The notes beneath the pieces are model-generated. The model saw only the letters and a program-made list of their open reading frames with translations. It did not search any database and was not told the origin of the DNA. The position numbers and the translations under genes are program-made. Below, in pieces: positions 57,721 through 64,000 of a DNA stretch of 64,000 nucleotides. The stretch is from contig JADJXP010000002.1 in NCBI GenBank assembly GCA_016715795.1, positions 1,240,001 through 1,304,000 of the forward strand, given 5' to 3'. Numbering within the stretch: position 1 is the first letter of the stretch; each line of letters opens with the position of its first letter. This stretch comes from Chloracidobacterium sp. GTDB taxonomy: Bacteria > Acidobacteriota > Blastocatellia > Pyrinomonadales > Pyrinomonadaceae.

Positions 57721-57975
57721 ATGCTTGAGCTGCTCGAGGAAGATAATTGGTTCTACTCGTTGGAGCGCGATACCGAGACTGGTGAGTTATTCCTTGAGGC
57801 CGTGTGCGGTACCGTCGCGATCTTCACGATCAGGGTCAAGCTAGACACCGCTGAGATCGCGGCCTATGAGGCCGACGCCTCGTCCATCCGCGCTCTCGCC
57901 TATAAGATCGTCGACCGCCCACAGGACTACATCGAGCGGGCGATCAGACAGAACGATCAAAGTAGAAAGCTCTAA
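57721..57975 (+). CDS. Small hypothetical protein after mlaD
   Basis: 84 residues, acidic, one small alpha/beta domain: MLELLEEDNWFYSLERDTE, GELFLEAVCGTVAIFTIRV and a helical end with YKIVDRPQDYIERAIRQND. It was not recognised. It starts five bases after mlaD, so it probably belongs to that transcript. The tRNA-Leu gene on the other strand follows immediately. Confidence 0.65.
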   Translation: MLELLEEDNWFYSLERDTETGELFLEAVCGTVAIFTIRVKLDTAEIAAYEADASSIRALAYKIVDRPQDYIERAIRQNDQSRKL

Positions 57976-57980
57976 GAGAA

Positions 57981-58065
57981 TGGTGCTCAGGGCGAGACTC
58001 GAACTCGCACGGATTTCTCCACACGCCCCTCAAACGTGCGCGGCTACCAATTACGCCACCTGAGC
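57981..58065 (-). tRNA. tRNA-Leu (anticodon GAG)
   Basis: On the minus strand the acceptor stem GCTCAGG pairs with CCTGAGC, and ACCA is encoded at the 3' end. TGGCGTAATTGGTAGCCGCGCA is the class II D-arm. The anticodon stem CACGT/GCGTG encloses TTGAGGG, with GAG at the centre. A long variable arm precedes the T-arm GCGAGTTCGAGTCTCGC. It reads CUC/CUU leucine codons. It is the last gene of the glycolytic cluster strand, 16 bases after secG. Confidence 0.95.
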
Positions 58066-58081
58066 TTAGAAGGTCAAAGAA

Positions 58082-58546
58082 CTACTTGTTTGCCGGTGCC
58101 TCGGAATCTGCCGGAGGGACATTGCCCGCCGGAGCCGCAGTATTTGCGTTTCCGGCATCTGCTACGTTCGAATTAGCGTTCGCATCAGTCGCAGCAGGGT
58201 TCGCGTTGGCGTTGGCGTCCGTCGCTGCGGCATTGGCATTCGAATTCGAGTCCGCTGTGTTCGCATTCGTATTGGCCTCGGCGGGAGCTTCAGGATTGCT
58301 CGAAAGAACTGATGTGTTTCCCGTGAGGGCAGGCATCGACAGTAACAGCGCTGATACCATAAAGACGCACGCCGCTACGATCGTCACCTTCGAGAGCACA
58401 GTGGTAGTACCACGCGGTGCAAATGCGGAACTCGATACGTTGCTGGTAAACAGAGCCCCCGCATCGGTCTTGCCCGGCTGCAGCAATACTGCCGCCACTA
58501 ACAGCAGACAAGAAAGAAAAAAGACACCGTACAAAAAATAAACCAT
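58082..58546 (-). CDS. secG: SecG translocase subunit with Asn/Ala-rich tail
   Basis: 154 residues from the ATG at 58546 (MVYFLYGVFFLSCLLLV). Two membrane helices (about 3-22 and 52-72) enclose the usual SecG loop (VLLQPGKTDAGALF, then SAFAPRGTTTVLSKVT). SecG assists the SecYE channel. The last ~70 residues are unlike other SecG proteins: a low-complexity Asn/Ala/Asp tail with repeated ATDANAN words. The open frame upstream of 58546 is probably not translated. Gene order tpiA-secG is common in bacteria. Confidence 0.9.
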   Translation of the reverse strand: MVYFLYGVFFLSCLLLVAAVLLQPGKTDAGALFTSNVSSSAFAPRGTTTVLSKVTIVAACVFMVSALLLSMPALTGNTSVLSSNPEAPAEANTNANTADSNSNANAAATDANANANPAATDANANSNVADAGNANTAAPAGNVPPADSEAPANK

Positions 58547-58577
58547 CTTAATCGTGAACAGTGAACCCCGAAAACGG

Positions 58578-59336
58578 TCACCCAAGGTAGTTCACTATTT
58601 TTGCAAAACTCGCGGCTTCGAGGCTCGCCCCACCGACCAATGCGCCATCAACGTCCGGCTGCTGCATTAACTCGGATATATTATCCGGCTTGACCGACCC
58701 GCCATAAAGGATGCGAACGCTCTCGGAAACGCTTTTGCCATGCGCTTTTTCAAGACACGCGCGAATGTGCCCGTGCATTTCTTGAGCCTGTTCAGGCGTC
58801 GCGGTTTTACCCGTTCCGATCGCCCAGACAGGCTCGTAAGCGATAATGATACGTTCCATATCCGCCACTGTCAAACCATTGAGGCCGCAGGCCAGTTGTA
58901 TATCGATGACCGAATTTGCGTTGCCGGCTTCCCTCTGCTCGAGCGTCTCGCCAACGCATACTATTGCGAGCAAGCCCCCAGCGAGCGCCGCTTTTGCCTT
59001 GCGGTTGACCGAATCATCCGTCTCACCGTAAAACTGCCGCCGCTCACTGTGCCCGATGATCACATACCGGCAACCCGCATCCTTCAGCATGCCGGGCGTC
59101 ACCTCGCCGGTATGGGGCCCGAACTCATTTTGAGCCGCGCAGTTCTGCGCGGCCAATGCAATGTTCGCCCCTTCGAGTCGGTCGCTGACGGCCTTAAGAG
59201 CGGTAGACACCGGTGCTATCACAATGTCGCAATGGCCCGAGTTCGCAACAAGCGTTTTGAGCGTCAACGCCGTATCGACGGCCTCGTTGAGCAGCTTGAA
59301 CATCTTCCAATTCCCCGCGATCACCGGTTTTCTCAT
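58578..59336 (-). CDS. tpiA: Triosephosphate isomerase
   Basis: 252 residues. KPVIAGNWKMFKL holds Asn and Lys of the active site, VIIGHSERRQFYGE the electrophilic His, and IAYEPVWAIGTGKTATPEQ the catalytic Glu and flexible loop. VDGALVGGASLEAASF binds the phosphate. It interconverts glyceraldehyde-3-phosphate and dihydroxyacetone phosphate. It lies between yitT and secG in the minus-strand cluster with gapA and pgk. Confidence 0.97.
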   Translation of the reverse strand: MRKPVIAGNWKMFKLLNEAVDTALTLKTLVANSGHCDIVIAPVSTALKAVSDRLEGANIALAAQNCAAQNEFGPHTGEVTPGMLKDAGCRYVIIGHSERRQFYGETDDSVNRKAKAALAGGLLAIVCVGETLEQREAGNANSVIDIQLACGLNGLTVADMERIIIAYEPVWAIGTGKTATPEQAQEMHGHIRACLEKAHGKSVSESVRILYGGSVKPDNISELMQQPDVDGALVGGASLEAASFAKIVNYLG

Positions 59337-59355
59337 AGGTAAGTAGCTTGAGCAA

Positions 59356-60219
59356 CTAATGTAATATGGGTCGTTTGATCAGGCCTCCATCGACATCCGA
59401 GAGGGCATGAGTCGTAATGAATGCCTGCGGGTCGACCGATGTAACTGCGCTCTTGACGGCTCCGATCTCGAGCCGCGTAACGACGCAGTATAATATCTCA
59501 CGATCTTCTTCAACTCTACCGGTGCTGCCCATACCGCCACTACCCCGGAGCACGGTAACGCCGCGATGGAGCTGACTTGTAATGGTCTCACGGATCTCCG
59601 GCCCGTGGGGCGAAATTATCGTAAGGGCCGTGTACTCCTCGAATCCATGAAGCAGAAACTCGATAGACTTAGTGGCCGCAACGTAGGTCAAGATAGAGTA
59701 CATTGCGGCCTCGGCCCCGAGGAAGATCGCCGCTGTACTGAAGATAAGGACATTCAGTATCAATATGACGTCGCTGACGTTCACGAGATAGCTTCTTCGG
59801 CTGATAAGGAGAGCGGCGATCTCGGTTCCGTCGAGCACAGCTCCTCCCCTGATCGCCAGGCCGATACCAGCCCCTATAGACAAGCCGCCGAAGACCGAGG
59901 TTAACACCTTATCCGGAGTAACATCCGGAAAGGAAATAAACGCAAGACTAAGCGACAGGCCGATGATCCCAACAGCGCTTTTAACGGCAAACCGCGGGCC
60001 GATCTGCCGATAGCCGATCAAAACAAAGGGCAGGTTGATCACCGCGATAAGCACAGGGAGCGGAACAGGACTAAGCGCGGCAACAAGCATCGAGACGCCT
60101 GTCACCCCACCGTCAATAAAGCCGCTCGATAGGAGGAACCCTTTCAACCCGAAAGCCGCGAGGAGCATTCCTGCCATTATCTGAGCGGCGTTCTTTGCCT
60201 CCACTAAGAAAGTATTCAT
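59356..60219 (-). CDS. YitT family membrane protein (DUF161/DUF2179)
   Basis: 287 residues. About five or six hydrophobic helices make up the N-terminal ~200 residues (the family's DUF161 pair; LLAAFGLKGFLLSSGFIDGG). The C-terminal ~85 residues form the soluble DUF2179 domain (ITSQLHRGVTVLRGSGGMGS and ILYCVVTRLEIGAVKSAV). The function of the family is not established, though membrane transport has been proposed. It lies between pgk and tpiA, where it is not part of the usual glycolytic operon. Confidence 0.88.
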   Translation of the reverse strand: MNTFLVEAKNAAQIMAGMLLAAFGLKGFLLSSGFIDGGVTGVSMLVAALSPVPLPVLIAVINLPFVLIGYRQIGPRFAVKSAVGIIGLSLSLAFISFPDVTPDKVLTSVFGGLSIGAGIGLAIRGGAVLDGTEIAALLISRRSYLVNVSDVILILNVLIFSTAAIFLGAEAAMYSILTYVAATKSIEFLLHGFEEYTALTIISPHGPEIRETITSQLHRGVTVLRGSGGMGSTGRVEEDREILYCVVTRLEIGAVKSAVTSVDPQAFITTHALSDVDGGLIKRPILH

Positions 60220-60260
60220 TAGATTGCCCTATCACAGTCGACCAGAGTCCCCATCAGGAG

Positions 60261-61487
60261 CTAATCGTCGAGAGCGGCGACTCCGGGCAGCACATCGCCC
60301 GCAAGGAACTCGAGCGTCGCTCCGCCGCCCGTCGAAATGTGCGAGATTCGGTCTCGGAGACCGGCTTGATTGACTGCAGCGACGGAATCGCCACCGCCAA
60401 CTATTGAGATCGCGCCTCGATCGGTGGCGTCAGCGACCGCATTTGCGACCGCAATCGTTCCCTCGTCAAACGGCTTCTCTTCAAACATTCCCATTGGCCC
60501 ATTCCAGACGATGGTCTTAGCACCATCGAGGGCCTCGGCAAATCGCGCGGCTGTCTCGACGCCTATGTCCAGGCCGACGAGGCCAGTGTTCGTAAATTCG
60601 ATCGGGATCGTCTTTCGCGAATTGAGCGGATCGTAGCTGTCAACTACCTGATGATCCGTTGGCAGCAGCAATTCCACTCCCAGGGCCTTCGCTTTCTCCT
60701 CGATCCCGAGCGCGGTCGGCATCATATCGTCCTCGACGAGCGATTTGCCGACTGTGAAGCCCTGCGCCTTGAAGAACGTGTAAGCCATCGCTCCGCCGAC
60801 CAGAAGCTTGTTAACGCGACGTTCGATGAGCGATTCGATGACCGGTATCTTGTCGGAGACCTTCGCACCTCCGAGGATTGCGACAAAGGGCCGATCGGGG
60901 TCGTTGAGAGCCTTCCCAAGAAAATTCAGTTCCTTCTCCATTAGCAGGCCTGCGACCGAATCCTCAACGTTATGCGTGATGCCCTCTGTCGAGGCATGGG
61001 CCCGGTGAGCCGTTCCAAAGGCATCATTGACGTACACGTCGCAAAGTCCTGCCAACTGCTTTGCAAAAGTAGGATCGTTCTTCTCCTCTTCGGCGTGGAG
61101 ACGGAGATTCTCTAATAGCAGGACCTCACCGATCTGCAAGGCAGCCACCATTTCGGCAACCGATTCCCCTACACAATCGTTTGCAAAGGCGATGCTGAGG
61201 CCATCTACTTTCGACAGGTAGTCGAAGACGGGCCGCAGGGTGTATTTCGCAGCATCATACGGCAGCCCTTTCTCCACAGCCTTTTTCTTGTCCTTGATCG
61301 GGCGCCCCAGATGCGACGCCAGTATCACCTTTGCCCCGTGATCGATCGCATATCGGATCGTCGGCAGAGCCGCCCGAATACGCGTATCGTCGGCGACCAC
61401 GCCGTCCTTCACCGGGACGTTAAAATCAACCCGGATAAATACACGTTTTCCTGCGAGATCAATGTCTCGGATCGTTTTCTTCTTCAT
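60261..61487 (-). CDS. pgk: Phosphoglycerate kinase
   Basis: 408 residues. The N-terminal substrate domain shows RVDFNVPVKDGVV and SHLGRPIKDKK; the C-terminal nucleotide domain shows AILGGAKVSDKIPVIE, IVWNGPMGMFEEKPFD and SIVGGGDSVAAV with the STGGGATLEFLAG end. It transfers phosphate between 1,3-bisphosphoglycerate and ADP. It lies after gapA and a lipoprotein gene in the same direction. Confidence 0.97.
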   Translation of the reverse strand: MKKKTIRDIDLAGKRVFIRVDFNVPVKDGVVADDTRIRAALPTIRYAIDHGAKVILASHLGRPIKDKKKAVEKGLPYDAAKYTLRPVFDYLSKVDGLSIAFANDCVGESVAEMVAALQIGEVLLLENLRLHAEEEKNDPTFAKQLAGLCDVYVNDAFGTAHRAHASTEGITHNVEDSVAGLLMEKELNFLGKALNDPDRPFVAILGGAKVSDKIPVIESLIERRVNKLLVGGAMAYTFFKAQGFTVGKSLVEDDMMPTALGIEEKAKALGVELLLPTDHQVVDSYDPLNSRKTIPIEFTNTGLVGLDIGVETAARFAEALDGAKTIVWNGPMGMFEEKPFDEGTIAVANAVADATDRGAISIVGGGDSVAAVNQAGLRDRISHISTGGGATLEFLAGDVLPGVAALDD

Positions 61488-61523
61488 CGGCGAATACTAA
61501 GGACTGCCCCGGCAGACCGTCGG

Positions 61524-61910
61524 CTATTTATCCAATCCGACCTGCGCTCTCGTCATGATCTTGTCGTTGCGGAAGGAGAGAATGATCGACTTGAAGTTGT
61601 CGCCCTCCCATTTGTTGACCGAGAACCGCATACCGCCACCCTTCGAGCTGCTGATCTCCGTTCCCTTGCCGCCTAGAATACTCTCGACCTCGGAACGGGC
61701 CATCCCGACCTTGAGCTGGTTGTATTTGTCCATCGTGAGTTCGTACTCACCCTTCTTGCTGACCGGCGCATTAATCGAGCCAGGCGACGATGTCGGCCGC
61801 GGGGTGGAATCATCCTTGTTCGCTAGCTCCTTCAGCTTATCGCCGCAGTTGCAGCCCAGGGCGACGAGCAACACACTGACCAGGCCAAGATTGCCGAGAT
61901 GCTTTCTCAT
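61524..61910 (-). CDS. Lipoprotein with SmpA/OmlA-like (DUF3862-like) domain
   Basis: 128 residues. A lipoprotein signal (MRKHLGNLGLVSVLLVALGC) is followed by a Pro/Ser linker and a domain of about 75 residues with MDKYNQLKVGMARSEVESIL and GGKGTEISS. The start YNQLKVGMxxxEVxxILG is that of the BLIP/SmpA-OmlA fold. The end FKSIILSFRNDKIMTRAQVG is a beta strand pair. The role is not known. It lies ten bases after gapA and 36 before pgk, so it is inserted into the glycolytic gene order. Confidence 0.8.
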   Translation of the reverse strand: MRKHLGNLGLVSVLLVALGCNCGDKLKELANKDDSTPRPTSSPGSINAPVSKKGEYELTMDKYNQLKVGMARSEVESILGGKGTEISSSKGGGMRFSVNKWEGDNFKSIILSFRNDKIMTRAQVGLDK

Positions 61911-61919
61911 CGGTGTTCC

Positions 61920-62927
61920 TTATAGCCCTTTGGCCGCAATGTATTTAACCAGATCACGGACGCGGCAAGAGTAGCCCCACTCATTGTCGTACCATGACAG
62001 GATCTTTACGCACGTCCCATCAATGACCTTAGTATTCTCCGCATCAACGATCGATGAATTGGGGTTTCCCTTGAAATCCATCGACACCAGCGGCTCTTCG
62101 CAAAACTCCAGAATGCCTTCAAGGTGTTCATTCGCGGCGTCTTTCAGCGCTTGGTTTACTTCCTCAGTCGAGGTTTCGTTTTCAACATTGATGACAACAT
62201 CGACCAGCGACACATTCGGAGTTGGCACACGGACAGAAATGCCATCGAATTTACCCTTCAGTTCGGGGATCACGAGCGCGATCGCCTTGGCGGCACCGGT
62301 TGAGGTTGGGATCATCGACAACGCCGCTGCACGGGCCCGACGGAGGTCCTTGTGCGGCAGGTCGAGCAGTTGTTGATCGTTCGTATAACTGTGGATCGTA
62401 TTCATCAACGCGTTCTTGATGCCGAATTTCTCGTGGATCACCTTGGCGACCGGGGCGAGACAGTTAGTTGTACAGGACGCATTCGAGATGATGTGATGAT
62501 TCGCACTGTCGTATGCGTTCTCGTTTACGCCAAGGACTATCGTGATATCCTCACCCTTTGCGGGAGCTGAGATGATCACTTTTTTGACGCTGCCGCGCAG
62601 GTGTTTGCCTGCGTCCTCCGCCTTGGTGAATCTTCCCGTCGATTCGATAACGACTTCGGCACCGACAGATTCCCAGTCGATGGCCGCAGGGTCTTTCTCC
62701 GAGAAGACCTTGAACGTGTCACCCTCGACCGTGATAGCTCCCTCACCGGCGCTGATCGCATGGTCGAGATTGCCCATCACCGAGTCATATTTCAGCAGGT
62801 GCGCGAGCGTTTTTGTATCCGTCAGGTCGTTTACGGCTACGAAGTCAATGTCTTTATCACCGAGACACGACCGCATGACGTTGCGCCCGATACGTCCAAA
62901 CCCATTAATGCCAACTTTGATACCCAC
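61920..62927 (-). CDS. gapA: Glyceraldehyde-3-phosphate dehydrogenase
   Basis: 335 residues from a GTG at 62927 giving VGIKVGINGFGRIGRN; the open frame extends upstream, but only this start fits the family. A GGAGG lies 12 bases before, a rather long spacing. ASCTTNCLAPVAKVI holds the catalytic Cys, and IHSYTNDQQLLDLPH the His region. SWYDNEWGYSCRVRDLV is the usual end. It oxidises glyceraldehyde-3-phosphate with NAD and phosphate. It is the first gene of the gapA-lipoprotein-pgk-yitT-tpiA-secG run. Confidence 0.97.
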   Translation of the reverse strand: MGIKVGINGFGRIGRNVMRSCLGDKDIDFVAVNDLTDTKTLAHLLKYDSVMGNLDHAISAGEGAITVEGDTFKVFSEKDPAAIDWESVGAEVVIESTGRFTKAEDAGKHLRGSVKKVIISAPAKGEDITIVLGVNENAYDSANHHIISNASCTTNCLAPVAKVIHEKFGIKNALMNTIHSYTNDQQLLDLPHKDLRRARAAALSMIPTSTGAAKAIALVIPELKGKFDGISVRVPTPNVSLVDVVINVENETSTEEVNQALKDAANEHLEGILEFCEEPLVSMDFKGNPNSSIVDAENTKVIDGTCVKILSWYDNEWGYSCRVRDLVKYIAAKGL

Positions 62928-62970
62928 TATTTGAAAATTCCTCCCCCAACGTGCATATATTAAAGCTTTA

Positions 62971-62999
62971 AGGATACCGCAAAAGCCGGAGACATTCAA
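62971..62999 (-). promoter_or_regulatory. Putative promoter of the gapA-pgk-tpiA cluster
   Basis: On the minus strand TTGAAT (62999-62994) and TATCCT (62976-62971) are 17 bases apart; each matches four of six consensus positions. Transcription would begin about 37 bases before the gapA GTG. Confidence 0.45.
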
Positions 63000-63101
63000 A
63001 AACGGACATCCTTGCAGGCGGAGAGATAACTGAAACAAACCGATTTTTCGCGTCGTAGTAGCGGTTTGAGTTTTTTGCAGCAGTAATTTGACGAGACCAG
63101 A

Positions 63102-64000
63102 ATGAACCTATCGCCAAACTGTCTATTTTTTCCACCGAAAGCCGTATTGGCGGTGCTCTTTGCAGCCTCAGCCGCTGTGGCCCAAGGCGTAGTGCAGGCT
63201 GGCGCGGTGGATGGCCAGTCGGCAAAAGTCGATACAACGAATCGGGTTGTGGCGATTCGGCGGCTCGATCGCGAAAACGTGTCTCCGCTTGTCCGCGTGG
63301 GCGTCCAAACCGCACAGCCGATCCCTTTGACCTTGCAGGATGCGATCAAACGGGCACTCGAAAAGAACAACGCCATCGAGGTGTCTCGTGGCGATGTCCG
63401 GTTTCAGGAGACGCAGATAATATCGCTCCTCGGCATCTACGATCCGATCTTCACGCTGTCCCCAAATTTTTCGCGAAATTCGACAACCGGCAACCCTGCC
63501 ACCCGCGACTTTCGCATAAACTCAAATGTTTTTCAGTTCATTCGCCCCAGCGGCGGCAATTATCAGGTCTTCTTCAATAATCAACGGACCGAAAATGCGT
63601 TTGCACAGGCCCAGGTAAGTTCCGGGCAGGTAACCGGTGGAGGTAACAGCGCCATCTATACCAGTTCGCTCGGCGTCACCTACACGCAGCCTCTCGCGCG
63701 AAATTTTAAAATTGATAGTAAGCGACAATCGATACTCATCGCGAAGAAGCGGCTTGAGCAAACGGATGCGACCTTTAGGACGCTGGCAACCGATACAATA
63801 ACGCAGGTTCAGACGACGTATTGGGATCTCGTGTTTGCGTTACGAAATCAGCAGAATCAGGTGGCGAATGTTGACCTTGCTCGCGAGAACCTGCGGCAGG
63901 TCGAGATCCGGATAGCTGCCGGTGCCGCTGCTCCGCTCGAACGGGCAGAGGTTGCGACGGAGCTTGCGACGCGTGAGGGTGAACTCCTTGTCGCGACCCA
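63102..64000 (+). CDS. TolC-family outer-membrane efflux protein, N-terminal part, cut by window end
   Basis: The frame is open from the ATG at 63102 to the last base, about 299 codons. A signal peptide (residues about 13-28, KAVLAVLFAASAAVAQG) leads to the TolC pattern: PLTLQDAIKRALEKNNAIEV at the start of the first coiled hairpin, then LGIYDPIFTLSPNFS and SLGVTYTQPLARNFKIDS on the strand side, and helices with TTYWDLVFALRNQQNQVANV and ENLRQVEIRIAAGAAAPLER. TolC-type proteins form the outer-membrane channel of efflux or type I secretion systems. Partner genes, if any, lie beyond the window. No clear Shine-Dalgarno sequence is seen. Confidence 0.88.
   Translation, partial: MNLSPNCLFFPPKAVLAVLFAASAAVAQGVVQAGAVDGQSAKVDTTNRVVAIRRLDRENVSPLVRVGVQTAQPIPLTLQDAIKRALEKNNAIEVSRGDVRFQETQIISLLGIYDPIFTLSPNFSRNSTTGNPATRDFRINSNVFQFIRPSGGNYQVFFNNQRTENAFAQAQVSSGQVTGGGNSAIYTSSLGVTYTQPLARNFKIDSKRQSILIAKKRLEQTDATFRTLATDTITQVQTTYWDLVFALRNQQNQVANVDLARENLRQVEIRIAAGAAAPLERAEVATELATREGELLVAT

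Overview
The window reads as a chromosomal segment of an Acidobacteriota bacterium, most likely of the Blastocatellia/Pyrinomonadaceae kind. This is an inference from gene content: a TIGR02999-type ECF sigma factor with a TPR-bearing Ser/Thr kinase, Calx-beta/FG-GAP and delta-60 repeat secreted proteins, multi-membrane spermidine-synthase-like proteins, archaeal-type AsnRS and ProRS, and a gap-pgk-tpi-secG cluster. No 16S rRNA is present to confirm it. Most of the segment is a densely packed, moderately GC-rich housekeeping backbone; accessory cargo sits in a few sharply bounded places.

Layout. 0-3.2 kb: partial GNAT, DUF465, PQQ propeller, ssb, accA. 3.2-9.2 kb: an A/T-richer three-gene cassette (receptor-like Ser/Thr kinase, ECF sigma factor, secreted Calx-beta/NBR1-like/FG-GAP protein) that separates dnaE from accA and is bounded by two copies of the last 57 bp of dnaE. 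9.2-19.6 kb: dnaE, miaB, a DUF151 nuclease-like gene, a membrane aminopropyltransferase-like protein, metK and ahcY. 19.7-23.3 kb: small accessory genes and a PIN toxin/antitoxin pair, inserted at the 3' end of an Fe-S flavin oxidoreductase gene whose decayed second tail lies on the far side. 23.3-35.4 kb: the oxidoreductase, prepilin peptidase, TPR and RHH genes, the RNase P RNA gene, a polysaccharide-export protein, AIM24, LOG, a UMF1 transporter, and a MurU-like/delta-60 lipoprotein/AmgK-like run.

35.4-49 kb: ABC exporter, asnS, OsmC, a duplicated-domain lipoprotein, an ENPP-type phosphodiesterase, and a minus-strand run of metallophosphoesterase, UbiD, 3-hydroxyacyl-CoA dehydrogenase, thiolase, CoA-transferase and cytosine deaminase. 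49-54.8 kb: proline dehydrogenase, proS, csaA, and an ECF sigma/anti-sigma/Spy-like envelope-stress operon, with two composite palindromic repeat elements. 54.9-58 kb: mlaE-mlaF-mlaD lipid-transport operon. 58-63 kb: tRNA-Leu and the glycolytic cluster secG-tpiA-yitT-pgk-lipoprotein-gapA. The window ends inside a TolC-family outer-membrane gene.

The most interesting signals are these. (1) The kinase/sigma/secreted-protein cassette is bounded by duplicated dnaE tails, and its sigma factor has Thr-containing QPTA where ordinary ECF factors have acidic residues. This suggests a kinase-gated sigma factor carried on an integrated unit. (2) The same architecture, cargo between an intact gene and a displaced copy of its 3' end, recurs at the toxin-antitoxin locus. 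(3) A perfect 28-bp palindrome lies in frame inside the oxidoreductase gene. (4) Two related composite palindromic elements occur at 50.5 and 52.7 kb.
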